Shown: piece after piece, positions 55,871-64,000 of the stretch
Layout of the letters: each line of letters begins with the position of its first letter
How positions within the stretch are numbered: position 1 is the stretch's first letter
NCBI RefSeq assembly: GCF_019565505.1
Contig: NZ_CP067378.1
Location: 1,240,001-1,304,000, forward strand
DNA length: 64,000 nt
From: Flavobacterium davisii
GTDB lineage: Bacteria; Bacteroidota; Bacteroidia; Flavobacteriales; Flavobacteriaceae
Reading direction: 5' to 3'
Made by a program: the position numbers and the translations under genes
Notes under the pieces: model-generated
What the model saw: only the letters and a program-made list of their open reading frames with translations
Told to the model about the DNA's origin: nothing
The model's database searches: none

Positions 55871-57960
55871 TTAATTAAACTGTGCTCTATTATCTTCTAT
55901 CTTAGCATCACGCTTTAACAAATAAAATAATCTGCCAGCTGAAGAACCTTTTATCTGTCCTTCTAAACGTGCTATGACATCTTTAAAGTCTTTTGAAGGA
56001 ACCGCTTTTTTAGTGCTTTTTACTTTTATTTTGAAAACACCAGAATTACCTGCAATAGTTGACGACACTACTCCTGTTTTTAAAGAAAAAGCAGCCCCTA
56101 CCACTTTAGGCTCTGGACCTATTGACTCGATAAAAGATCCTGCTGCTGATACATCTTTTGCTTCTTTAACTGGCGAACCTGTTGCCTTAGCTACTGCATC
56201 TAAAGTATTGCCTTTCATCTTTTCTTCAATCATTTTTGCTTTTTTCTCGTTTTTCAACTTATATCCAAAAGTATTTTTTGCTTCTTCTATAGACATTAAT
56301 CCTGAATCATTAATTGATTTTAATTTTACTATAACATGTGCATTTGGAGTTTGAAAACGCTTAACATCATCTTTATTTCCTGAAAATGCCCAACGCACTA
56401 TTTCTCTTTGAGAACCTACTCCGGAATATTTTCATCTAAAGCAAATACTCTTGCAGCTGGAGCAACTGTTAATTTTTCTGCTTTTACTGCTGCATCAAAA
56501 CCTTTTTCATTTGCTAAAATTTCAAATTTAGATGCTTTAGTAAATGCTTCATCGCTTGTAGCCTCTGAAGGCACAATTTTTTGTGCTATAGTAGCTAAAC
56601 GGATTCCGTCTTGTTTATCTGTTACTTGAATTATATGGTATCCAAATTCTGTTTCTACAATACCAATCTTACCTACTGGGTTTCCAAATACAAAGTTTTC
56701 AAAATTTTTAGTCATTTGCCCTTTTGAGAAATATCCTAAATCACCTCCTTGTTGTTTAGAGTTATCATCTGAATTAGTCATTGCTAACATTGCAAAAGAT
56801 CCCTGGATTAGCTTGCACTTGCGCTAACAAAACTGCTGCTTTAGCTTTTGCTTCTTCTTTTGTTCTATTGGCTTGTGGACCTGCTGAACCTTTAAAAGAC
56901 AATAAGATATGACTTGCTTTAGCGTTAACTCCTGCCTTTTTACCCATAGATTTAGAAATACAGTAGTATTCACCAAAAATATAAGGCCCATAAGTTGTCC
57001 CGGGAGCTGTATTAAACAAAGCTTCTGCATGATCTACTGGCAAATCTTTTTAGCTATATAAGTAGAATCATATTTAATGTCTGAATTTGTATTTACAAAC
57101 TCAATTACGTTTGACGTGTTACGGAAACCTGCTAAAGTATCATTTTTACCTGTTTTAGCATTGTATACTACTGAGGCATTCATTAAAGCATTTACTTTAT
57201 CTTTAACTGCTTTTTCATCAGCTACTGAAGGTTTATCCTCAATTACGACGTACTCTAATTCACGAGAAGGTTCTGCCTTGTACTTCTTCTTATTTTTTTT
57301 CATATAAGAGATGATTTCATCATCCGTTAATTCAACCTTTTTATCTTCTACAGTTGAATAAGGAACAGACACTAAATCGAAAGTAACTTTATTATTTTCT
57401 AATTCGTAGTTAAACTTACCTTCTGCTTGTGTTGTATAATAAGATCCTTTAATCATTGAATTATACATTTGTTCTTTAGCAAATTGCGCTACAGATTTTT
57501 CATAATTCAACCATTGATTCCATGATTCAGGTTGTTTCTTCATTGAGTTTAAAAACTCATTGAATTTTGCTTTATCAAATTTACCAGCTGCATTTAAAAA
57601 CTGTGGGTTTTGTGAAAATTGAGGATCCTCTTTAATCACATTAATCAATTGGTCATCGCCAATTCTTAACCCTGTTCTTTCAAACTGATTTTCTAATAAA
57701 ACTCTTCTAATTTCTTGTTCCCAAATACTATTACCCGCTTGTGTAAAAGAAACGCCTTGTTGACTTTTTTGTAAAGCATCTACTTTATTTCTAAAATCTT
57801 CAAAAGTGATATCTACACCGTTAATAGTACCTGCATTTCTCGAATTGAATATAGAAGTCCCATTTTCAATTAAGGCACCTATTACGAATGCAAATAATGA
57901 CAAACCTACAATACCGGCTACCAATAGAGAACGCTGTCTAATTTTTGATAAAACTGCCAT
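55871..57960 (-). CDS. PpiD/SurA-like peptidyl-prolyl isomerase chaperone (frame interrupted three times)
   Basis: The N-terminus MAVLSKIRQRSLLVAGIVGL is a membrane anchor, followed by a SurA-N-like domain (about 40-200), then a parvulin PPIase part (AKASHILLSFKGS, then FGNPVGKIGIVETEFGYHII) and a C-terminal helical domain. It helps outer-membrane proteins fold in the periplasm. Total length of about 697 residues is typical of the flavobacterial protein. Frame changes occur near 57040, 56785 and 56405; each joins the reading smoothly (for example LPVDHAEALFNTAPGTTYGP), so single-base errors are likely. Confidence 0.88.
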
Positions 57961-58058
57961 TTTATATCTTAATTTTTTAATTCAGTTGGCGAAAATACAA
58001 CTATCTATGAAATAATAAAATAAGTTCGCTTTTATTTTAGCTTAAAGTTTGTTTTTTT

Positions 58059-58249
58059 CTAATTATTATCTTTCTTCTCAAATTTTTTTGCAAAATTTCT
58101 TCTAAAGAAAAACATAGCAATAGCGCCTAATCCTAAGAAAAAACTTAAATAAAACGTATCATTATTTGAGTTTTTTTAGAAAAAGCATCATAAAACAAAA
58201 AAGCTGCCGCTACCAAATAAGCGTATTGGGTATATTTCATATACTTCAT
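58059..58249 (-). CDS. Small membrane protein (frame interrupted)
   Basis: From the ATG at 58249 it reads MKYMKYTQYAYLVAAAFLFY, then DAFSK; one missing base in the run near 58168-58174 leads into YLSFFLGLGAIAMFFFRRNF, ending KKFEKKDNN at 58059. Two helices and a basic end, 63 residues. It lies between the chaperone and lptC genes. The function is unknown; it is too short for a family call. Confidence 0.55.
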
Positions 58250-58349
58250 AAATTCAATATTTTTTTTACAATAATTAAAAAAATCTAATCTTTTGTTTAC
58301 TATGGTTATTTATTTATGTCATTCTCTTTTTATAATCTATTTTTGAAGA

Positions 58350-58903
58350 TCACAAATTATAGGTTCCTTGTATATTTTGGGTATCTAGGAAATGAAAATC
58401 TTTACTAAAATCAATTCCTATTCCATTAATTACACTTCCATCATTAATAAATTTAAATGGTTTTTGGGTAAAAAACCACTCATTTTTTTGATCATAATAC
58501 AGTTGTTCTGTTTCTAAACGTTTCCCATCATGAGTTGTAATAATAACGTTTTGACTTAATTCTATTAAATTTGTTTTGTTGTAGATTATAGCATATTGAG
58601 AGGTTACCAAACTCTTATTTCCCTTTTCATCATAAACAGCTAAATTTAATCCATCGGGAAACTCATTAAATGGAAACTCTGCCGTGGTATAATCCAGCAT
58701 TTTAGGCGAAATTAAAACGGCTTTAATTCGTCCAGAATCAGTATATTTAAGATTAAAGTCTTCAACTTCTCCTATGGGATTAATTGATGTAATTCCTATT
58801 TTTCGAACTTCATTTATACTGTTTTCACAAGACATAAAAAAAAGTGAAGCCATTGAAGATAGCAACACTTTTAATATTCCTTTTTTTGAAAAAGATTAAT
58901 CAT
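58350..58903 (-). CDS. lptC: LPS export protein LptC (frame interrupted near start)
   Basis: The body matches LptC: KYTDSGRIKAVLISPKMLDY, then YAIIYNKTNLIELSQNVIIT and DGKRLETEQLYYDQKNEWFF, the beta-jellyroll of the Lpt bridge. A lipoprotein-like signal (SMASLFFMSCENS) is present. The likely true start is the ATG at 58903 (MINLFQKK), overlapping the previous gene's stop; one more A in the seven-A run would join it to GILKVLLSSMASLFF. LptC takes LPS from the LptBFG transporter to LptA. Joined length is 184 residues. Confidence 0.87.
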
Positions 58904-60119
58904 ATTTACGTTTTACAAACCATCTATCATTAAACGAAAACCCTACAGAAAAATTCATATAATTTTCCTTCACAAGACCTGCTGCTGTTGTTCCTTTTTG
59001 TCCGTATTCAAATCCTATGTTAACATTAGAAAAAGTACCTCCTAACGGCAAACCTAGTCCTAATGTTAAAGCTTTATCCTTTATAGATTCTCCTTGAGCT
59101 AAGATACCAATATTTTCATAACGAAGTCCTCCTCTGTACACTACTCGATTTAAGTAACCTGAAAACGCATTGTACTTAGGGATATAATATCCTCCTAGAG
59201 CAATCTTTGCTTTCCCTTCTCCTGTTAATGCTTTATTGTCATCCAATCCTATATCTCCTTTTGTAGCAAATGAAGATTCAAAACCTATAGCCCATTTTTT
59301 GTCTATTCCAAAAGTAGATCCAAATGTAAACTGGCTGCGATTATTTCTAAACGATTTTTTTTGTTCTGCACCAAAACTAATTTCAGCCCCAGTAACAGTA
59401 TAAATTAGCCCTTTGTTTTTCACTTCTTCTACTCTTAATCCTAATGGTAGATCAACTGTTCCTGATGTAACAAAGTCATATTGGGCAATTTTCGTTTTAT
59501 AAAATGCTCCTAATCTCACATTGCCTCCTCTAACTTCATACTTTGATCGTTCAAATGTTGCATTTGCATCAACATCATGAACAAATAGTATATTTTTTTG
59601 AATTATCCCAAAATCATAATCAAACTCTACACCTAGACTAAACTTAGGTCTAAGTTTGTAGCCCAATGATACGTAAGCTCTATTCATTCCTCCTAAGCCT
59701 TCCAAATTACGCATATCTGTTCCTTCTTTAGAATTTATTTTATACCCTACATAGGAATTAGCGTATAGCCCTACTCCTACTCCTAACTTATTCGTTAGAG
59801 GAAAAGCAGCTGTAAGATAATCAAAAGTAACTCTATTTGCTTTTTCTTCTATACTTGTATTTTTAAGTTTTACTGATGAAAAAGCCCCTCCCATAGATAA
59901 TGCTGTCAATTTTATAGCCGATAAACTTGCTGGATTTTGAAAGTTAATATGGATACTATCCATAACATTACCCATTCCTGCCATTGAACGATTTTCAACT
60001 GAATTGGCAAACTTAGTCTCACCAAGACCATAAGACGAATAAAATGAAGACGAACCCGTTTGAGCAACATTCTGTAATGTAAAAAGGAAAAAAATTCCTA
60101 AAATTATTTTTCTAAACAT
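58896..60119 (-). CDS. Outer membrane beta-barrel protein of the coaX-lptC cluster
   Basis: 407 codons with a signal peptide (residues 1-19, ending TLQNVAQ) and a FadL/porin-like sequence: SSFYSSYGLGETKFANSVEN, a GMGN(V)MDSIHINFQNPASLS segment like FadL-type proteins, and many amphipathic strands to FSVGFSFNDRWFVKRKYD. It is probably an outer-membrane channel. It overlaps coaX by 16 nt and lptC by a few bases, a tight operon. The transported substrate is unknown. Confidence 0.8.
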   Translation of the reverse strand: MFRKIILGIFFLFTLQNVAQTGSSSFYSSYGLGETKFANSVENRSMAGMGNVMDSIHINFQNPASLSAIKLTALSMGGAFSSVKLKNTSIEEKANRVTFDYLTAAFPLTNKLGVGVGLYANSYVGYKINSKEGTDMRNLEGLGGMNRAYVSLGYKLRPKFSLGVEFDYDFGIIQKNILFVHDVDANATFERSKYEVRGGNVRLGAFYKTKIAQYDFVTSGTVDLPLGLRVEEVKNKGLIYTVTGAEISFGAEQKKSFRNNRSQFTFGSTFGIDKKWAIGFESSFATKGDIGLDDNKALTGEGKAKIALGGYYIPKYNAFSGYLNRVVYRGGLRYENIGILAQGESIKDKALTLGLGLPLGGTFSNVNIGFEYGQKGTTAAGLVKENYMNFSVGFSFNDRWFVKRKYD

Positions 60120-60842
60120 TGTATTTGGTATTGGTATATACGATTCAAACTTTCCAATAAAAAGTTTGAATTGGCAAATATGGTATTTTTTAATCGTTTA
60201 GCCAAAAAATTAGCATCACCTCCCGTTAAAATTATGATAAAATTTCCTTTTGTTCTGATTAACGCATCAATATAGCCATCTATTTCAAATTGCAAACCAT
60301 TAACAACACCAGAATGCATAGAATTAATAGTTGAGTTTCCTATTAATCCTGCTGGCTCTTTTAATTCCAACAAAGGTAATTTAGCTGTGTAATGGTGCAT
60401 AGATTCATAACGAAGTCTTAAACCCGGAGAAATAGCCCCTCCATAATAAACATTTTGCGCATCTACAAAATCATACGTAACACAAGTTCCTACATCAATA
60501 ATTAATCTATTTTGGGATGGAAACTGCAAAACGGCACCTGCTGCCAAAACCATACGATCTATTCCAAGTGTAGTAGGTGTTGCATATTGATTATCAAAAG
60601 GAAACTTGGTTTCTCTAGAAATCTGTAAGATATTATACTTTTTTTGGAGCCATTCTATTTGTTCTTCTTCTAATTTACCAACCGATGAGAGAACTAAATT
60701 CTGGCACAAAGGATATTTATTTAAAATTTTTTCCATTTCTGGTAAAAAATTTTCAAGTAAAAAAAAAAAAACCTAAAAACATATCTTTCTCTATAACAGC
60801 TACTTTAACTCTTGTATTTCCGACATCTATTGTTAAAACCAT
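60104..60842 (-). CDS. coaX: Type III pantothenate kinase (frame interrupted)
   Basis: Starts MVLTIDVGNTRVKVAVIEKD, with the phosphate-binding DVGNT of the ASKHA fold. The conserved GIDRMVLAAGAVLQFPSQNR, LIIDVGTCVTYDFVD and GGAISPGLRLR follow. It phosphorylates pantothenate, the first step to CoA. The frame shifts at a 13-A run (60761-60773 region); with 12 it reads FFLLENFLPEMEKILN. Joined length is 245 residues, normal. The codon run MFLGFFFF is exactly at the homopolymer. Confidence 0.9.
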
Positions 60843-60861
60843 CCTATTTTTAATTAATGAG

Positions 60862-60869
60862 CAAAGATA
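60862..60869 (-). promoter_or_regulatory. Candidate -7 box of the coaX operon
   Basis: The reverse strand reads TATCTTTG, matching TAnnTTTG, 19 nt ahead of the coaX start. Confidence 0.45.
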
Positions 60870-60893
60870 TAAATAGATTTTTTTAAAAAAATA

Positions 60894-60925
60894 TTTTGGA
60901 GAAATGAAAAAAGGTTCTATATTTG
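60894..60925 (+). promoter_or_regulatory. Promoter of the tRNA-Phe pair
   Basis: TTTTG at 60894-60898 and TATATTTG at 60918-60925 are separated by exactly 19 nt, a full Bacteroidota promoter. The first tRNA begins 36 nt later. Confidence 0.8.
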
Positions 60926-60961
60926 CATCCGCATTCGAGAAGCAATAACGCTTCAAGAAAT

Positions 60962-61034
<73 letters not shown>

Positions 61035-61070
61035 CAAATCAATAAATGATTAACGTTCAAAAAAAGAAAT

Positions 61071-61143
<73 letters not shown>

Positions 61144-61147
61144 CATT

Positions 61148-61178
61148 AAAACCACTAATTATAATTAGTGGTTTTTTT
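61148..61178 (+). terminator. Intrinsic terminator after the tRNA-Phe pair
   Basis: AAACCACTAATTA and its complement form a long perfect palindrome, followed by TTTTTTT. Confidence 0.88.
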
Positions 61179-61527
61179 ATTTTAAAACAAATCCTTATAA
61201 AGAATCAAGAAAATCAAATTCTTTTTATTTTAGCATTATAAAGTGACTCCTGCCTCAAATAAAACAAAATAAATCAAATTGAAAAAGACAAAATAGTATC
61301 TATAAAAGATATTAGATAACCCTGTTTTTAAAGCGAAACCTTAAAAACAGGGATTAAATTCAAATTTAAGTGGCTCTGAGCCTTGATTTTATTGACAGAT
61401 TATCATCTCTAAACAAACTCCGTTAATCCTAACAACATAAGGGATGATAATGAAACTTTTTTATTGCTCTAATAATAAAGATTGGATAAAAAATGTTTCT
61501 TCAAAATAACTTTAACTTTCCTTTCAA
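61179..61527. other. Intergenic region between tRNA-Phe and fbp
   Basis: No gene seen. CCCTGTTTTTAA and TTAAAAACAGGG (61320-61352) form a 12-bp hairpin that could end the fbp transcript, but it lies 175 nt beyond the fbp stop and lacks a T run. Confidence 0.35.
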
Positions 61528-62535
61528 TTATAAATTAACTTTCATAAACTCTTCCGCCTTATCTACCATATTATAACTTCCACAAAAGAAAGGGACTCTT
61601 TGGTGTAATTCAGTAGGTTTAATCTCCATGATTCTATTGTAACCATCAGATGCTTTTCCGCCAGCTTGTTCTGTTATAAATGCCATAGGATTGCATTCAT
61701 ACAAAAGCCTTAGTTTCCCCTTAGGTGCTTTTGAACTAGGAGGATACATATAAATACCTCCTTTAATCATGTTTCTATGAAAATCAGCAACTAAACTTCC
61801 AATATAACGAGAAGTATAAGGACGATCGCCTTCTTCTTTTTGGCAGTATTTTAAATAATCTTTTACCCCTTGCGGAAAATGAATATAATTTCCTTCATTA
61901 ATTGAATAAATCTTACCGTCTTTTGAAAATTGCATATTAGGATGCGAAAGATAAAAAGTACCTATTGCAGGATTTAATGTGAAGCCATTTACACCATTTC
62001 CTGTAGTATATACAAGCATTGTAGAAGTTCCATAAATAACATATCCTGCAGCCACTTGATTAATTCACGGTTGCAAAAAATCTTCTAATTGAACGGGAGT
62101 CCCTACTGGTGTAATTCTTCTGTATACAGAAAAAATAGTTCCAACAGATACATTTACATCTATATTGGAGGAGCCATCTAGAGGATCCATTAAAACGACG
62201 TATTTGTCATTATGACTATTATCAGCTCCTGAAATAGTAATAAAATCATCATTTTCTTCACTAGCAATACCACAAACAATTTCTCTGTTAATTAAAGTTT
62301 GGATAAAGACTTCATTTGCATATACATCTAGCTTTTGTTGATCTTCTCCTTGAATATTTGTTTCGCCTGCAGCGCCTACAATATCTACAAGACCAGCCTG
62401 TGTTACCTTATGATTAACAACCTTAGCAGCTAAGCGTATAGAGTTGATAATCCTTGATAGCTCGCCTGAAGAATATTGAAAATCATTTTGTTTTTCTATT
62501 ATAAACTCACCAAGAGTTCTGTTGCGTTCTTCCAT
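61528..62535 (-). CDS. fbp: Class 1 fructose-1,6-bisphosphatase with in-frame TGA
   Basis: 335 residues if read through. Class 1 FBPase features: the metal site [13 protein letters not shown] and [20 protein letters not shown], then [20 protein letters not shown] and [20 protein letters not shown]. The enzyme makes fructose 6-phosphate in gluconeogenesis. A TGA at 62065-62067 interrupts the frame exactly where the family has Gly in [16 protein letters not shown]; both halves are in the same frame, so this is a GGA to TGA change and not an indel. It may be a sequence error or a real nonsense mutation. A GTG at 62055 could restart translation but would lack the metal site. Confidence 0.9.
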
Positions 62536-62761
62536 ATTTTTATGCAGTTAGTATTGCAAAGATGGCATTTATTTTTTAAAAATAAAGTAACTAAAATAAT
62601 GTAAGTGTAATGTTTAATTAAAATAAGCGGGCACTAAAAGAATCATGATTCGATCTTTTCAAATATTTCATTAAATATAACTTATCACGATGTGTTTTTG
62701 TTTTAAAAATTGTAGAAAATTTTTATTCTGTGAAGTTGTTTAAAATAAATTATACTTCTCT

Positions 62762-62769
62762 TATCTTTG
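62762..62769 (+). promoter_or_regulatory. Candidate -7 box of the M48 protease gene
   Basis: TATCTTTG fits TAnnTTTG and lies 41 nt ahead of the ATG. A TTGTTT stretch about 20 nt upstream is a weak -33 box. Confidence 0.5.
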
Positions 62770-62810
62770 TTCGTGTCTGTATTGAAGGTAACTAAATAAA
62801 TTTAAAAAAG

Positions 62811-63635
62811 ATGAAAAAAATACAATTGGCAGTAAGTTTATTGACTTTAATGCCTTTCGCGATGAATGCGCAAATTAATTTGGGCGAAAAAGCACTAGGT
62901 GCTTTGCAAAAAGGAGTAGCAAGTTTTACATTTTCTGATGAAGATGCAGTCCAATTATCCAAAGCTTCTATTGAAAAAATGGATAAAGAAAACCCTATTG
63001 CGGGACCTAAAGATCCTTATACATTACGATTAAATAAGCTTTTTGGTAAACATAAAACAGAAAGTGGTGTAACACTTAACTTTAAAGTTTATAAAGTGAA
63101 AGACGTAAACGCTTTTGCTTGTGCTGATGGAAGTGTACGTGTTTTTCAAGGTTTATTAGATGCAATGGACGACAATGAAGTATTGGCGGTTATAGGACAT
63201 GAAATAGGTCACGTTGTTAATCATGATACAAGAGATGCCATTCGTGCTGCTTATCAAAAAGAAGCCTTAGTAGATGCTGTAGGATCACAAGTAAAAGGAG
63301 TGGCTGCAATAAGTGAAAGTGCTTTAGGAAAAATAGGAAGCGCAATTATAGATAGTCGTCATAGTCAAAAACAAGAATCAGAGGCCGATATGTTTTCGTA
63401 TGACTTCATGAAAAAACATGGCTATAATGTAAATGCCGTAGAATCTGCCTTTACTGTATTGGCCGGTTTAAGTCAAGGAGCTGATGCTGGTTTTATGTCA
63501 AAAATTATGAGTTCACATCCAGACCCTAAAGATCGCGCAGAAAAAGCAAAGCAAAGAGCGGAATCAGAAGGACTTTACAAACCTTATGTTCGTCAGTTAA
63601 AAAAAACAGCTACACCCACTAAGAAGAAAAAATAA
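62811..63635 (+). CDS. M48 family zinc metalloprotease, exported
   Basis: 274 codons with a signal peptide (residues 1-21, ending PFAMNAQ). The zinc site is VIGHEIGHVVNHDTR near 130-144 with the third ligand Glu in KQESEADMFSYDFMKK near 192. ACADGSVRVFQGLLDAMDDN before it is typical of M48 (HtpX/Oma1/YcaL-like) peptidases. It probably degrades misfolded periplasmic or membrane proteins. The C-terminus is basic. Its stop overlaps the start of the GNAT gene (TAATG). Confidence 0.9.
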   Translation: MKKIQLAVSLLTLMPFAMNAQINLGEKALGALQKGVASFTFSDEDAVQLSKASIEKMDKENPIAGPKDPYTLRLNKLFGKHKTESGVTLNFKVYKVKDVNAFACADGSVRVFQGLLDAMDDNEVLAVIGHEIGHVVNHDTRDAIRAAYQKEALVDAVGSQVKGVAAISESALGKIGSAIIDSRHSQKQESEADMFSYDFMKKHGYNVNAVESAFTVLAGLSQGADAGFMSKIMSSHPDPKDRAEKAKQRAESEGLYKPYVRQLKKTATPTKKKK

Positions 63636-64000
63636 TGAAAGAGTTTACCATTCGTAGAGGCACGGCACAAGATATGAAACAAGTATTGCTTCTTATAAAA
63701 GAACTAGCATTATTTGAAAAAGAACCAGAAGCCGTAGTGATAACAGAAGAAGATTTAATTCGAGATGGTTTTGGAACTAATCCTTTGTTTCATACTTTTT
63801 TAGCTGAATCAGAAGGAGTAATAGTTGGCGTAGCACTCTATTACTATCGTTATTCTACTTGGAAAGGAAAAACAATTCATTTAGAAGATTTAATTGTTAC
63901 ACAAAATAAACGAGGGACAGGTATCGGAATAGCCTTGTATAAAGAAATTATGAAACAAGGTGATTTGGATGGAGTCAGACGTATTGAATGGAATGTTTTA
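63635..64000 (+). CDS. GNAT family N-acetyltransferase, N-terminal part (cut by window edge)
   Basis: 122 codons in frame to the right edge, starting MKEFTIRRGTAQDMKQVLLL. Motif A of the GNAT fold is visible as HLEDLIVTQNKRGTGIGIAL near residues 89-108, the acetyl-CoA pyrophosphate loop. It resembles the spermidine/diamine acetyltransferase-like group (LALFEKEPEAV), but the substrate is unknown. The start overlaps the M48 stop, implying co-translation. The stop lies outside the window. Confidence 0.88.
   Translation, partial: MKEFTIRRGTAQDMKQVLLLIKELALFEKEPEAVVITEEDLIRDGFGTNPLFHTFLAESEGVIVGVALYYYRYSTWKGKTIHLEDLIVTQNKRGTGIGIALYKEIMKQGDLDGVRRIEWNVL

Noticed and set aside
61320..61352. Hairpin in the tRNA-fbp gap as a small RNA or riboswitch.
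   Set aside because: A single AT-rich stem without conserved features or promoter; it can be a weak terminator at most.

Overview
The window comes from a low-GC member of the Flavobacteriaceae, most likely a Flavobacterium. Supporting signs are the TAnnTTTG promoter boxes, sometimes with a TTTG box about 19-20 nt upstream, the type IX secretion gene porT next to ubiE, the purH / mreBCD-mrdA-rodA neighbourhood, the class II HMG-CoA reductase plus GYDIA-type GHMP kinase pair, and Bacteroidota-type TssD (Hcp) proteins. Species assignment is inference.

Layout. 1-6146 holds housekeeping genes (etfBA, pdhB, a DUF5686 outer-membrane protein, ppa). 6147-16500 is an accessory island: remnants of mobile DNA, two hcp/tssD genes, vgrG, a T6SS-associated metzincin-like metallopeptidase, then five tandem paralogous lipoprotein genes (probable immunity genes). 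Most of these lipoprotein genes are preceded by a displaced 3' end of the metallopeptidase gene. No T6SS structural genes lie here, so this is a cargo locus. 16505-34089 holds ubiE-porT, an RNA methyltransferase, a TamA/BamA-like protein, fbaA, accD, an ABC permease, purH, a secreted coiled-coil protein, a peroxiredoxin and the elongasome cluster mreB-mreC-mreD-mrdA-rodA. 34096-53063 holds a lipoprotein nuclease, a coiled-coil protein, mevalonate-pathway genes, a DPP IV-like S9 peptidase followed by three tandem peptide transporters (a peptide-scavenging unit), two thioredoxin-like proteins, comEC, lpxB, surE and a C-terminal processing protease. 53113-55870 is a second graveyard of mobile DNA around one lipoprotein gene; it shares an IS110-like fragment and a 200-bp inverted-repeat element with the first island. 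55871-64000 holds a PpiD-like chaperone, lptC, an outer-membrane protein, coaX, two tRNA-Phe genes, fbp, an M48 protease and the start of a GNAT acetyltransferase.

A striking general feature is that about 20 genes, including essential ones (mreB, mrdA, lpxB, lptC, ubiE, coaX), are broken by single-base indels, many of them in homopolymers, and fbp by an in-frame TGA. Because many are essential and otherwise perfectly conserved, sequence error is the best explanation. I annotate each as one gene across the break.

The most interesting system is the vgrG-effector-immunity array at 8274-15710. The orphan effector tails come in sequence types that match the C-terminal type of the immunity gene that follows, and the immunity genes are mosaics of one another.
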